64,000 bases of DNA from Climacium dendroides (lineage: Eukaryota; Streptophyta; Bryopsida; Hypnales; Climaciaceae), in contig OX467088.1 of NCBI GenBank assembly GCA_950106755.1, positions 7,238,001 through 7,302,000 of the forward strand. The letters run 5' to 3'. Position numbers and translations under genes: made by a program. Each line of letters begins with the position of its first letter. The first letter of the stretch is position 1. The notes beneath the pieces were generated by a model. It was not told the origin of the DNA, ran no database searches, and saw only the letters and a list, made by a program, of their open reading frames with translations. Below, piece after piece: positions 1-12,660 of this stretch.

Positions 1-1620
1 TTACAATTAGTTACTCTTACATTATTCCATACTTTTTTGAATTTAGTGTAATTTGTATGTTTATGTATTTGAGGTTCACACCTAATTTGAAGTCAACAAG
101 GTAGTAACAACAATGGTGAAACTACTATATTGCTCAAATGTAGACACTATTCAATGATGAAAAATTGTATTTGGTTGAAACAATACTATTATATTAGAAG
201 CATCAATAACATTTGAACATCCAAAAAATCTATGTTTTAGATGATGAATAAAGTGTTCAAAGAAACAATCAAAAAATACATGAGTATTCTTCAGAATTTT
301 TTTTTAATCATCCAAGTAATGCTTGAATCCTTAAAATAAAAAAATATATCTATTTTGATGAAAATGGAATAAATGTTTTTTTTAGTAACCAACTATGAAC
401 AAAAATATAAAAAAAATTCAAATAAGAATTGCATATCAAAGGATTAAAATTATTACATTAAAGATTGTTCAACCCCTTTACGTGCTTTATCTGAAAGAGT
501 GTTGGAAAAATGTTGAAAATTGCATCAAAAGTAGTGTCAATAAAAATGTTAAAAAAAAGAGTGATTCACTTTGAAAATTTGTAATTAATTCTACAAAGGT
601 CCCAAAGATACAAAACAACTTGGGTTTGATTTGATTCTTCTTGCCTTTCAAGGTAATTTACATAAAAAAATATTTTGTGGAATTGTACACCTTAAAAATG
701 GAGACCAATGGTGCAAAAAATGTTAAATATAAATATATTGTAAGTTACCAAAAAAATCCCTAATTTCATACATGTTGCAACACAAAAAATTCACTACTAA
801 CTTCAAGTTGAGGGATTCAAATCCCATCACTTGTGTATTAGTTGCGAAAGGCTAACTAGACAACTTAAACAAGGGTGGGCAATCCAAAATTTTTGGGTGG
901 ACAATTGAATAGCGCACTTAGGCACCCCCCAAAAATCAAAATTTTTATATAATTTTTCAGTTATGATTTTGACATTCTTCGTGACACTTTTTTGGACACT
1001 ATTCTCAACATTTTTTAGACACTTTTTTCAATGGTCTCTTTAACATATTAAGTTCAATACTTTTTTCAACACTAATGTATCAAAAAATGAGGTTGAAAAA
1101 TGAGTGGATTGTGTATTGCAACTATTCTCATGTAAATATTAGAATAGAGAAAATAATTATAAAACAATGTTCAATTACTTTTGTTGCCAATAAAGATATA
1201 GGAAAATGCATTCATACCTGCTGAGTGTTAGGTAATCCTTGAGAGGCAATAAAGTTGTAAGGGATGAAAAAATTTGATATAAGATTATAACTTGACTTTA
1301 ATTTTCTTTGGATATATTAAATGCTTTTGTAATATTTTTTGAAGCAAAACAAATTGCAGTACATACCAAGGTTTAGTGTACACTAGTTCATCTTTTTGTT
1401 TGGTCCAAGTTAACTTTATAAATAATACGCTTGCATAAAAACTATTGGCTTTATTGTTACTATGTTATAACACAAACTACATCCAATTTTATGAAGATTG
1501 TACTATATACTTGAAAATTAAATTAAATTACAAATATATACATTTTAAACTTAAAACTATCTATTTTTTTGTTGTCATGCATTCCTAGCGGCATTTGATA
1601 CTTGCAATATTTTATCCACA

Positions 1621-1688
1621 CAAGAAGACAATCATAATCATCCACCAAGCCACTCAAGAAGACAATCATAATCATCCACCAAGGCGCT
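1621..1688. repeat. 34-bp tandem duplication
   Basis: Two head-to-tail copies of a 34-bp unit start at 1621 and 1655. Each begins CAAGAAGACAATCATAATCA, and the second decays after about 31 bases. This is non-coding; a recent slippage-type duplication is the simplest reading. Confidence 0.85.
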
Positions 1689-2785
1689 TGCGGCCTTTAG
1701 TTTAGTGAGTGGCTTTGGCACATTGGCATGAAGTGGTCATGAGTTCAAACCTGAACATTGACAAGGTACTTACTACCATTGATACTCTACCTATCTATTG
1801 TATCAAGTGCAATAATTTTTTTGTCTTCATGTGAAGATTTGAGAATCTAAGTTCAAGAGGCTTAGATAGTTGAGCCATTCCTAAGAGATTCTTCATTCAC
1901 ATTGGTCTTTTAGATTAGAGTTCCCCCCCTCCCTTTTTCTAAATCACCCACCTTTCAAAAACACCAATCCCCCTCCAAGGGCTAAAATATGAAAAATATA
2001 AGAGGTCTGAGCTATAAAAAAGTTTGTATAGATATGAAATTTTTTGGGGGGTGGTGAGATCTCTTGAGTGACTATACACTATCCCCTAAAAAAACTGAGC
2101 CACAAGCTATTAAAAGATTTGAGGTTGGCTAGAAGAAAAATAAAATGAGAATGAGGGATACAAATAGGCAAATGCCAATACAAATACATGCATATGTATG
2201 GGCATGGAGATATAGGTATATAGATATTTGTATAAATATAGATATAAATACAAATTAATATATAAATGTGGATATGGTTGTTGAAACAAGTACTAATTAT
2301 TCTATATTTTTTGAGGACAACTTGAGTTAAAAATTAGTATTTGAACCTTAGGACTTAAAAAATAAAATTAGAAAATTAGACAACTATACTTGGCTTCAAA
2401 TTGGTCAACTACACTTCAACTTTGGAACATTGACTAACTATCCACTCATATGCACTAGCACTATCTACAATTCACTCAAAAATATCCACCACTATTCTCA
2501 CATAGTAGAACTAAAAAATTTGACTCAAATGGATGGACATGGTGGGTGCATGCAAGTGTGCAGGGTTTGTGATTGACTCTAAAATTCTAAAGCCTATTCA
2601 CTATCCCAAATAGAAGGGCACCTTTTGCAATATACACTTGCAACTACATTCTCTCTATATATTAGCATAATTGTAAACAAGGGACTTCTAGATGTGACAA
2701 TTTGGTTGCCATACTAATCATCTTTTTTAATACCATCTCAATTACTCCCTTAAAAAAGCCAAGAGCATTCTTTGGAGGTCAAACT

Positions 2786-3357
2786 CACGGGGAGGATACT
2801 GTCTACGTTTTAGCAACCCACATGCGGTGGAAAAAGTAATAGATGTAATATATCTTAAAATTTAATTTAAAAAAAATTATGGATAGGTTTTACTACTTTA
2901 AAAGTTTATGTTTTAATTATTGGTATTTTTTATCCTAATAGTAATTAGTTATAAATTTATTAAGAAAAATGATACACCATAAAGTTGAAAATAACTTTCA
3001 CACCTCTATATTATATAAGAAGAAAAATTTGAAAAATGAAAAAAAAATTCTATAGAATAGCTTTCTATTGAAAGTTTATTTTGGTTGAATATTGATGCAA
3101 TAGTCATCTTCATGTGAGCTCTATAAATATTTTAGTTGGAGAACATGCCATTTTAGTTCATTTTTCAACCCTTTCTAGACAATATATCTTATGTTATTTG
3201 GAATTGAATTTTTTGTCAATAGAAACCTTTAGTCATTGTTAAACAAAGCTCAAAATTTTAGGATGAAATTTTAGTTTATTCAAAAGTAAATAGGGGTCAA
3301 AAAATCACTCCTCCACACGTAGGTACCTCAAATGTAGTGAGAGTGTCCTCCCCGTGG
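2786..3357. mobile_element. hAT-like non-autonomous element, 572 bp
   Basis: The ends are inverted: the left end reads CACGGGGAGGATACT and the right end reads AGTGTCCTCCCCGTG, matching at 14 of 15 bases. Weaker pairing continues further in, with CCCACATGCGGTGG on the left against the reverse of CCTCCACACGTAGG on the right. An identical 8-bp sequence, GTCAAACT, flanks both sides (2778-2785 and 3358-3365), the target-duplication length typical of hAT transposons. There is no transposase frame inside, so it would need one in trans. It sits inside an older copy of a dispersed repeat whose two halves continue on either side. Confidence 0.75.
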
Positions 3358-3365
3358 TCAAACTA

Positions 3366-3480
3366 CTATAGGACCTCCACTTTTCACACAAAATTCTTAG
3401 GACAAACATCTACACTTTTGTCTTATATAGAAGGATTCTTGTCATCCACTCACTCGTTTATGAGACATTTAGTGTCCATA
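3366..3480 (+). repeat. Copy of a dispersed repeat end
   Basis: The stretch with a CACAAAATTC core, then TATAGAAGGATTCTTGTCATCCA, recurs in diverged form at about 12510-12656, 37640-37758 and 44070-44180. Two of those copies end at or next to a TTAA motif, so this appears to be the right-hand end of a dispersed non-autonomous element. The left part of this copy is cut by the hAT-like insertion that ends at 3357. Confidence 0.6.
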
Positions 3481-4760
3481 GTGATGGGATGGAATTAAAA
3501 AAACATAAGCATCAATTAGGCAAATGTTTAATTCACGTATTCATGCCTTAGATGAAAAAAATGTAGACAACAATGTAGTGATGTCAAATCAATTGTAAGA
3601 CCTAGGATTCAACCCAACACAAATGGATGGAGAATTGATCAATGATGTTATCATAATCAAATTTAAAATACTACTTTAGAAACAAGGTAGAAAATCCTAA
3701 AGAATATAAGTTATCATAAGTCGTCAATTTGATGATATTTGAAACTCTCTTCATACATAAAAATTGTCACTAAAACTAAGCTTTTCCAACCCACTTTCAG
3801 TTCCATTGATCTAAACGGAAACTTTGATCCAAAGCCTCGTGCATATAATTGGAGAAGTTCTCCTAACTGAGCCACATGGACTAAAAGTATATACTTTGAT
3901 CTTAAGGAGAATGTTCAATTGACTATATCACATGGGCCTACATAGTAAAGTAGAGAAGAGTAATTCTATGCCAACATCAACAAATAGTTTGCTGGAGTAG
4001 TTCTACTAACTAAGCTATATTAGATTTAGATAATAAACAAAGTTAATAAGAATAATCTCTGCTACTAAGGCCACTACAAATGAAGATAACATTACAATAA
4101 AGTATGAACAAAGACACTAAGTCCATGATTGTGAATGAGGCCTAATAAGATAGTATTTCAATGTAAGGCGCCAAAATTTCAATACTGAGGTGAAGACAAG
4201 TAACTTTGACCCTCTGACTATTATGAGGAATTTCTTGGAATACCTCAACTAACTAAACTATATGTAACAACATAAAGACTATTATCTCTAATATGAAGAT
4301 TGTAGTGAGTGAAGTCTATCAAGCTAGTTCTACAATCTACACCACAACACAAGGATTTCGATACAAAAGTGAAGAAGAATAAGTCTCACACTTCATCATA
4401 CTAATGGAAATAGTTCTACAAACTAAGCTCCAAGGACCCCAATGACAATGTAAAGAAAAGTATCTTTAACACTAAGAGTATGGTAAGGAGGGGTTCTATC
4501 ATGTGAACCCAAAAGACTATACATCTATGTTACAAATACCTATATCATAGAAACTTTTCATAATTACAATGCAACTATGATATAGGTACCTATATTATAA
4601 GTGTTTTCATTACAAGCACCTTCAATGGCTGTAATATATCTACTTTTATATATATGCTCAAAACTCACATGCTTGCATTTTCATACTCACATACTAGCAC
4701 TGTTGCATTGTTGTGAGTGATAGTTCTACAAATTGACTCAACATCGGTTTCAATCATGTT

Positions 4761-7058
4761 TTAAGAGGAGAATCCGAAAACCTCATTGAACTCCGCCAAA
4801 GTCCCCGAATCAATCGACTCCAGCGGGTCCTTCCTCAGCCGGTGCCGTAAGCAGTTGGGCATGACCGTCGCCACATCCTCCGGGGTCACTTCGTCTCTCC
4901 CCCGGAACGCCGCCAACGCCTTGGCCGCCCGGTTGCTCACGATGTCGCCCCGCAGCCCGTCCACGTCGAGCTCCGAGCACACCTGCGAGATTTTCACTCG
5001 GATCTCGTGGGAAACTTTCACCGTGGGAAGCAGAGCCCGCGCCTGGTCGATCTGAGAACGGAGCTCCGACTGCGAGGCGGCGTGGGACGCGCGGAAGCTC
5101 TTCGGGTCTGCGTCGAACATCCCGCGCTCAATCACGATCTTCACGCGGAGATCTGGGTCTCTCACTGTCCCGACCTGAAGCACCAGAAAAAAGGTCAACC
5201 ATTTGAGGGTTTCGGACATTTGTGGGCGTTTGCAGGAGAACAAATTTGAACTTTCTGCGTAGCAATCGCAACATTCATCAACTTCCAGCTCAATCGAAAT
5301 TGTGGGTTTCTGACATGGGCGTTGCGAGGAAATACAATACAACTCTCTCCTCAGATATCGCCACTTCCAGCCACTTGCAGCTTCCAAATGGTGCTTATCA
5401 CGTTGGACAGTGATGATCGATATGAGAATTAGTTAGCTTAGTTAGCAACGAGATGGTGAGCAACAGGGGAAATGGTTCACAACTTGACTGTCAATCAATA
5501 GAGTGAATACCTAAAAATCGTGGGTTTCTGACATGGGCGTTGCGAGGAAATACACTTGAACTTCCTGCTCAGCTGTCGCCACTTCCAGTCATTTCCAGCT
5601 CCCAAATGGTGCTTATAATGTTGGAGAGTGATGATGGACATGAGAATTAGTTACCTTAATTAGCTAAGAGACGGTGAGGGAGCATGAGAAATGATTCACA
5701 ACTCGTTCAATTCAATAATGTGATTACTCAAATCGGAGAGATGAGAAATAAGAAAATGTGCTTGAATTTGATACTAATCAATCACAACATTCAAGAACAT
5801 AGAAACTGTGAGGACCCAACTTCTCAGTGAGCAACTAGTTACCCTTGTCAGCTAAGAGAGCCTGTGAGCAAGAGAGGCAAGAGAAATGAAGCCTAACTTT
5901 ATGTTAAACTCGTAAACGCATGGGGAAAAAGTTCAGAACTTTAGTGTCCACTCCCAAATTCCGCGCACATTTCCAGTTGCTATATTAACCATGAAATGAA
6001 TCTGAAGTCTGAACCTAGTAGTTAGAGAGAAGCATACGGCAAGGGAATAGCTGGATGGGAGCGTAATTACAACGCATTCACCTATGAAAGCATCCACCAT
6101 GGAATGCATCGCATTCAACGAAGTCTGAAACCGTAAAACAAGAGGAACTTCGAAGCATCGGACATGGCAGGGGAATATCAGAATTGGAGGAAATTCTCCG
6201 TTACCTGAGCGTGCATCCCAAATCGGTCCAGTAATTGCGGTCGCAGCTCGCCTTCTTCCGGATTCCCCGATCCAATAAGAATAAACCTCGCCGGGTGCGA
6301 GATTGAGATTCCTTCTCTCTCCACCGTGTTCCACCCCGACGCTGCCGAGTCCAACAACACATCCACTAAGTGATCGTCCAACAAATTCACCTCGTCCACG
6401 TACAAAATCCCCCGATTCGCCTTCGCCAGCAGCCCCGGCTCGAACGCCTTGACGCCCTCCGTGAGCGCCTTCTCGATGTCAATCGTCCCGCACACGCGAT
6501 CCTCGGTGGCGCCCAGGCGGCAAATCCACCATGTTGATCCGCGAAGTTGAAACAAGCAGCTTCTCCTTGTTCTGGACACGCTTCCTCCTCGCTCATGAGC
6601 TCGGGATCCTCCGGGGACGAGTTGAAAGGGTCGCCTGCCACCACAGTGATTTCGGGGAGGAGGTCGACGAGAGCGCGGACGGTGGTGGATTTTCCTGTGC
6701 CGCGATCACCCATGATCATCACGCCGCCAATCTTCGGGTCGATCACGTTCAAGATCAAGCACATCTTCATCTCCTCTTGACCCACGATGGCGGGGAACGG
6801 GAACACGGGACGTGCAGTCTCCTTCGTGGCGACATTCGCCGCGGGCGACGCCTGCACTTTCACAGGCGTGGCGACGTTCGTCACGCCCAATGGTGCTCTT
6901 GACGACCTCGTCTGGTAGCCAGACAACGAGAGTTGTTTCGAGAAGTAGTTGTTCCCTCGCAATGCCAAAACGTCACCACTCTGCTTGGAACCGCCGCTAC
7001 TGCTCACGCCCACAGCAGCAACTGCTGGTGCCAGAGCTCCGCGCACCAGCATGGCCAT
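4761..7058 (-). CDS. CHLI: Mg-chelatase ATPase subunit ChlI, frame broken twice
   Basis: ChlI is the AAA+ motor subunit of magnesium chelatase, which inserts Mg2+ into protoporphyrin IX in the chloroplast during chlorophyll synthesis. Exon A runs 7058-6205 and exon B 5174-4761, with a 1030-bp GT-AG intron in phase 0. The N-terminus (about residues 1-80) looks like a transit peptide. Walker [10 protein letters not shown] is at residues 117-125, and the Walker B region ([12 protein letters not shown]), the [18 protein letters not shown] segment and the C-terminal helical domain ending FGFSS are all well conserved. Two lesions break the frame. Near 6581 the sequence is about 5 bp short of the family pattern, and near 6516-6519 there is one extra base. 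The conserved segment between them ([21 protein letters not shown], shown here only as a marker of frame) lies in a third frame. This is either a young pseudogene or an assembly error; the rest is too well preserved for an old relic. Confidence 0.85.
5301..5735. repeat. Tandem ~218-bp duplication inside the ChlI intron
   Basis: Two diverged direct copies start at about 5301 and 5519. Both contain GGGTTTCTGACATGGGCGTT, then GCGAGGAAATAC, CCAAATGGTGCTTAT and GAGAATTAGTTA. A third, weaker partial copy follows (about 5735-5890, TTCTCAGTGAGC...GCTAAGAGA). The first copy begins just outside the 5174 acceptor of exon B, within the intron. Confidence 0.8.
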
Positions 7059-7685
7059 GGCTGCTTTCGAACTCAGCGAAGGTCAATCCCTACTGCAAGT
7101 TCAAGAATTTTACACTTCACGAAGACACGAATGCAAATCACATTGCGGTCTGGGAATCCAGCACCCTGCACCGCAGTGCTGCGAGTGAAGAGCTCAGGGT
7201 CTTGGGTTTAGAGAATCCTGTGGTTACTGGGTGGAGGCTCCCAAGTGGATATGGCGCCATCCTCAGATACCCGCCATCACATATCCGGGTCCGTTATGTT
7301 GGGGTCTACGGTTTGACCTATATATAGAAGCGCGGAGATCGATGAAGATGAGAGACGCTGGTTTGTGGCGGCCTCTGGTTGGTGCTGCAGCTCCTCCATG
7401 GCCCGCAAAAGAGTTGTTGGGACTTGGAAGCATCTCGGGTGCGGAACAAGCACAGTCCCGGAGTTGTACTTCACATCATCATCATTAAGTGCCCAGAAAA
7501 TCCGCCGCTACTTCCAAAATCCACTTCCCCTTTGCATGAATTCCACCCCGATCATAGAGTTCTACACAGCGCTCACTTTTTGCGGGAGGGTTGTACATTT
7601 TTCCAAGATTGTGAAGCGAGGGATCTGGATAGTTGGAATTTAGACCGCTGAGATAGCGATTGTTGGCTCCTTGTTGGTGTTCGCG
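7059..7685. promoter_or_regulatory. Divergent promoter region, ChlI / FHA gene
   Basis: This 627-bp spacer separates the start codons of ChlI (-) and the FHA protein (+), so it must hold both promoters and both 5' leaders. A self-complementary TATA-like motif, CTATATATAG, lies at about 7318-7327 and could serve either strand. The shared region raises the possibility of co-regulation of two plastid-directed products, which is inference only. Confidence 0.55.
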
Positions 7686-10331
7686 ATGCAAGGCGTACTT
7701 TCGATGGTGGCAGGGCAGGCCATAGCCGGAAACCTGTTGAAGCTGGGATCGCCCTCGGTCGCCACCGCCCAGTTCTGCAATGGGAACTCCAACGGCGTGG
7801 TAGCTGTGGCACGGAAGCCGTTCGCGACGACCTTGGATATTGCGAGCAGCAGGTCTGCTTCTCGCTTGAACAGTATAGCCCACTCGTTTCCTTTGGGGAA
7901 GAGATTGCGCCGTTCCTGTGTGAGAGTTTCCGCGCTTCAGCAGTCGGCCAGGAGCGCCAAGTGGGTCCTTGACCCTTGTGGTACGTCTCGTCGTCTTCGT
8001 TCCCCTGGATGCTGCATTCTTTTTGATGCTTCAATGTTTGTGATGGTTCAAGCTTTGTGTCGCTGCGATCTTTGTGATGCTTCAATCTTTAGCTTACATA
8101 CAGCGGTTTCGACGTTACAATTTGGAGAAAACCTAGCCCTGTTTCTTCGCAATCGGGACTCTGTGGTGATACGAGATGCCGCTGTGCTTTGTTGTTTATA
8201 TTGTTGTTGTGAAGGTGACGGGAGTACGAGTCACTTGGATGAGCCCGTGCCTCTGCCCAGCGGCTTTGAGCTCGCCTCGGTAAAATTCCTACGTCCTCGC
8301 TTCCTTTCTGAATTTGAGTTTGTCATTTCGAATTTGCTAGAGCTTGATACACTCCATATTCTCTTTCGCCACACACTAGGCAACCGATGTACAGTACCTG
8401 GACATTTTCCTCACCTTCCCTCTTGCCGCAGTAGGAATGTCGACTTCCAGCAAAATTCTTGCCTATTTTCCTGCTAATGTTTCATGACTTCAAAGTAGAC
8501 TATATTAGGTTTCTATTGCACTTTACAAATCTCAATTTGATGGAATTATTAGCCTGTATCACCAATTTGAAGTTGCGCATGCCTACATTGCCTCTGCTGC
8601 GAATTAATGTGTCCATGTATCTTATTTTTGGGGTATTGTGCATCGGTTCAGATGGAAATTCTTCAATCACATATAGACTCAGTATCTAACATTCCAAGCA
8701 GATTCCAGAATGTGACAAGAAATCCTGATTATTGGTGAAGACGTTATTGGTTTTCAATAACCCCTAATAAGTTTTAAGTTTTAATGTCTTTTGATATACT
8801 GGTGAATGTATAATTTGGGGTTGAAAGTGTCTAATCAATAGCAAAGATTATTGCATGAGGTTTGAGATTCCTCTCTATAATCTCACAAGTATTCTAGAAT
8901 CCTAGTGAATCAAAGTGGAAGATAGGTTAAACACCAAAATCAATTCATGGATTATGCTGTGACTTGCAATTCCAGCTTAGGGTAGTAGAGATAATGAAGG
9001 TGACGCAAACTCCAATTACAACCCTTGTTTTCTTGATAAGGGGTTTCAAACCTCATAATCCTACTCATTTATTTTGCAGATTTGTTACTAAATTGAACTC
9101 AATGTGATTCTTTGTTTCTCAAAGTACCTTGATAGAGCTGTAGAACATGATTAAAAATGCACCTTCTTTTGGCAACTAGTTCTGACACCCCTAATGTTTG
9201 CATTTCAAAGAAGCCTTGATTGATTGTGTCTCACTGTGACTTACCTAACTTGCAGGATTCTGTGATAGTTGGCCGAGTGAAGGATAGAGTTGACATCGTG
9301 ATTCCTATTGCCACAGGTATAGCAACTTGGGCCATGAGTGTTGATTCATATGCTCACATAGAACAAGAGTTGTTCGTTGTAGAGTAGAGGTTTGATTCAA
9401 TGTTGTGTTGGTTTGGGATATTCTTACAGGAAAATCTTGGATTAGCGGTTCATTTAAGATATCCATATTGATGTCTACCACCTCTCAGTATTATGACTCG
9501 GATTCTCTGATGTTGTTGAGACCTGTGCGATACCAGTCCATCTGATTTTCATTCTATTTGAATTCCTAAACCTGTGATTGTTTTCTCAGTTTCGGGCGTA
9601 CATGCGCGGTTGGAGAAGAAGAATGGGCAACTCTTAGTAACTGATCTTGACAGCACCAACGGCACATTTATCAATGACAAGAGGATCCGACCTGGAGCTA
9701 TCACCACTGTGCCCGTTGGAAGCTTGATCACTTTTGGTGCATTGCTGAACTTTGTCTCATAGAGAGGGAATCAAGTAATGCGTGCATTTCTTACGTTTGT
9801 TCATCGAAACATTCAAGTGAAAATAGAGCCAGCGTGTGACTCACCCATTCTCCTGAGTTGCTTCCCATAGCTTGGAACAAGTAGATCAATTCGTTTGATG
9901 TCAAAATGCGAGTTGATTGCTAGTTTAAAATTCAATGGAGAATTGGATGGTCAGTGGATGAAACGGGTTTTCAGTAAAAATCACATTGTTTCATGCTCTT
10001 GTAGGCAACATCGTACAAAACCTCCCCATGATACATACGGAGACCTCCATAAAATCACTGTTATACAAGCAGACTTCATGAATCATGAGCAAGATTCTCT
10101 CTACGTTATTATTAAAACATTCTTGCGATTGTCCAACTGTACTAAAATCCCTTTTATGAAATGATCCCCCATGAGTAGTACGTTAACAAACTTCGCATGT
10201 GGTGTGCAGGAGACGAACACTTAGCTGTATTCAGGTTTCTGCAACTAGAAGAGCCGGAAGAGGCGACTGCAGGGGCGACTGCAGAGGCGGTCGCAGAGAA
10301 ATCTCAAGAGCAGGAGGCACAGGCACAGTAG
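7686..10331 (+). CDS. Plastid-targeted FHA-domain protein, 229 aa
   Basis: FHA domains bind phosphothreonine peptides; plants have small chloroplast members of this type. Exons are 7686-7980, 8215-8279, 9256-9316, 9590-9736 and 10210-10331, all with GT-AG borders and kept phases, giving 229 aa. I chose ATG 7686; another in-frame ATG lies six codons downstream. The first ~90 residues are rich in Ser, Arg and Ala like a transit peptide. The FHA core starts at residue 121: VGR at 125-127, SGVHA at 142-146 and STNGTFIN at 162-169. It then continues across the last intron into FGDEHLAVFRF. The tail is Glu/Ala/Gln-rich. Reading through the 9737 donor would stop after 8 codons and cut off the last strand of the domain, so the 10210 exon is needed. 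The binding partner is unknown. Confidence 0.85.
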
Positions 10332-12421
10332 TAGTTTTGAAGCATGTACCATGGCGGAGTATCGGTAGATTATACACGAGCTTGGGATGCTGAAGGAATG
10401 CATCTGTTGTTTTCAGCTACTTCTACTACCAACGTCTACTGTGTCTCGATTATGTTTTGAGAATCTTGTTTTTCATCGGATTCTTCCTTTCTACAGCATT
10501 GTGCGCTGTTGCTGTATGGATTCTGTTGCTGTTGCTGTTGCTTTATGGATTCATGTATGTTTTTTTTAGGGTATTCACAATATATGCATTGTGTGTTGCT
10601 AAACTGTGCATTGGTAAACTGTGTACCCAGTGTTTATGCATATATAAGCTCGATGGAAGCAGGTTTCGCCGCTATGGCAAGTTGTGATTGACGTAGAGGA
10701 AGCAAGTGTAGATTGATAATACTTAGTTTTGACAAGAGGCTTTAGTTATGTGTATAGTAGCATTAAGTATAAACACAAAAGTAACAAAGGTGAATAATAG
10801 AGTTGCAATTTTTTTTTTCTTGTGTGTGTCTGTTGAGATCTCAAGGCAATCATCAAATTTTTCGAACTTGCTTGCATTGAGATAGTATGTTAATGAATGG
10901 CTAAGTAAAGGTACGTTCGCACTTGGTGTTAAAAGTGTTCTTACTGAAGGTCTTAGGTTCGAATTTAGATCTATTTTGGATCAGATTCACATTCCAAACA
11001 ACGCCTCTAACACCAAGTGTGAACATACCTTAAGCCAATTCTTGAGGAACAATTGTAGCAATGTACATTATTCTCTGCGACCCTTTAGCATCATGACAAA
11101 TGCATTTGGGGAGATTGAGGATATGTCAAAGCGTGGCCATTTAGTATGAGTCTACCCACCAAGGCCTTTTTTTTCCATTTTTTATGAAGTGCTAGAGTGG
11201 CTATATAAAATGTTATGGTGGTGCTCTACATTTCAGCATTCATCCACATATCGGACAGAAAGTATCACATTCATACAAATTACATGTCTCTAATTCTATT
11301 TTCATTCACATTTTCATCCAAGTTTTTTTTATTCAAAGTTTTTTCTAGCAAAAAACTACATGATTCTTTGCCATTTTCTAGCCACATTGTTTTTTTCTGG
11401 TGCAATTTGGCACCCAAAAGCCATAAAAAAGGCTCTGCCACCGACACTTTAACAAATTTAGTCCCAACAAACTTTGAAAAATGACAGAAAATTCATTTCT
11501 TGTCATAATGTCTTGATTCTACTTGCAAATGGTTTCTCTGAAACTTCTCAATCTCTGGAAAATAATACATGAGTTGACAGATAGTTTCTCCAAGGTACCT
11601 AACTTAGGTACGCAAATCTGGGTGCGAAGAGGCATGCGTGCCTCAGGTGATATGCAGACAAAGCTGCAACCAGTCGTCACTTCCTGCATCACCTATTGCA
11701 TCACTCTGCGCAACCACTTACTGAACTGACTTACATGGACTTTAGGTCACATTCTGGATTAGAGTGGCGCAAGGTTTTCTTTTCATATGTTTTTCTTTTT
11801 TAATGACATGGCTGCAAAAATGCTGTTGAAGCTATCAATTTTGGCTATTAATTATTTGTGTAATGTTAGAGTTGATCGTAGAGTGTGTGCAATGAAGGAC
11901 TAGGAGTGTGAGTTTCAGAAAAACACGAAACAAAAGTCCTTGACACGCTCAAATTGGGTGTGATGGAATTTGGTGTTGTGTTTCTTTTGCACTAAAGTAG
12001 AATTACCTAATACCACCATCCACCCAATTCTGCCACTTACAGGATCCTCCCAATTCTATCAATGGCCCATCTATTACCACTATCTTTATAACCCATTGTC
12101 ATGATGGCAATGCACTTGGGGAGCAGACATGGTAGCCCACGCTTTAACAAGGGTTTGCTCATGCTTCAATAAAGGTCTCCTCACAATTTAACAGTTTCAC
12201 TTTGAAAAATCACAAAAAATTTACTTTCTATTGGAATGTCATTGAAGACACTTTCTATTGGAATGTCAAACTCTTCAATCTTTGAAAAATATGGGAATTG
12301 ACAAATAGCTTCTCCAAAGGACCTAGTTCACAAATTTGCGTGGTAATGGGCAATTCTACCTTATTCTTAGTTAAACCTTTGTCTGACACCCCTTACACAA
12401 ATTGGATAGTTTCATTTATGA
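10332..12421. other. Downstream region of the FHA gene and spacer
   Basis: Roughly the first 350 bases are probably the 3' untranslated region. They include a short CTGTTG-type run at about 10507-10540. No further coding exon is evident. A short inverted-repeat element lies at 10907-11032 and is listed separately. The rest is AT-rich spacer. Confidence 0.55.
10907..11032. mobile_element. MITE-like inverted-repeat element, ~126 bp
   Basis: The left end AAAGGTACGTTCGCACTTGG is matched by an inverted right end, CCAAGTGTGAACATACCTTA. About 21 of 24 bases pair, and both arms continue with TGTTA. There is no coding content. No clear target duplication was found, so the family is open. Confidence 0.65.
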
Positions 12422-12425
12422 TTAA

Positions 12426-12656
12426 CCCTTAAAGAATGACATAGTGACTTTAAAAATCATCAGTTTTTATGACCATGTGAAACATTGGCTTAAAAAGTTG
12501 TAAAAGCACTTATCGCAAGACAAACTACTATAGCAACTACTACAGACCTTCTCTTTTCTTGCAAAATTCCAAGGATGAATAGTTGCGTTTTTGTCCTACA
12601 TAGAGAGATCCTCTGTCATCCATTAGACGCAAAACATCCACCTTGGCGTTTAAGGG
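12426..12656. mobile_element. Short TTAA-flanked element, 231 bp
   Basis: TTAA at 12422-12425 and 12657-12660 flanks an interval starting CCCTTAAA and ending TTTAAGGG, a perfect 12-bp inverted repeat if TTAA is counted. TTAA flanks plus CCC...GGG ends are the hallmark of piggyBac-type transposons; there is no transposase inside. The right half matches the dispersed repeat seen at 3366, 37640 and 44070. Confidence 0.6.
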
Positions 12657-12660
12657 TTAA

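Larger units (their letters stand above)
1..4760. other. AT-rich intergenic spacer
   Basis: I see no credible coding exon here. The stretch is dominated by A/T runs and short degenerate repeats. Recognisable pieces are a 34-bp tandem duplication, a hAT-like element with target duplication, and a copy of a dispersed repeat end (3366-3480), each listed separately where supported. The last bases before 4761 are probably downstream sequence of the ChlI gene on the minus strand. Confidence 0.7.

Noticed and set aside
1685..1765. tRNA or SINE candidate with a GAGTTCAAACCTG box
   Set aside because: Only the B-box-like part is visible; no acceptor stem, anticodon arm or A box at proper spacing.
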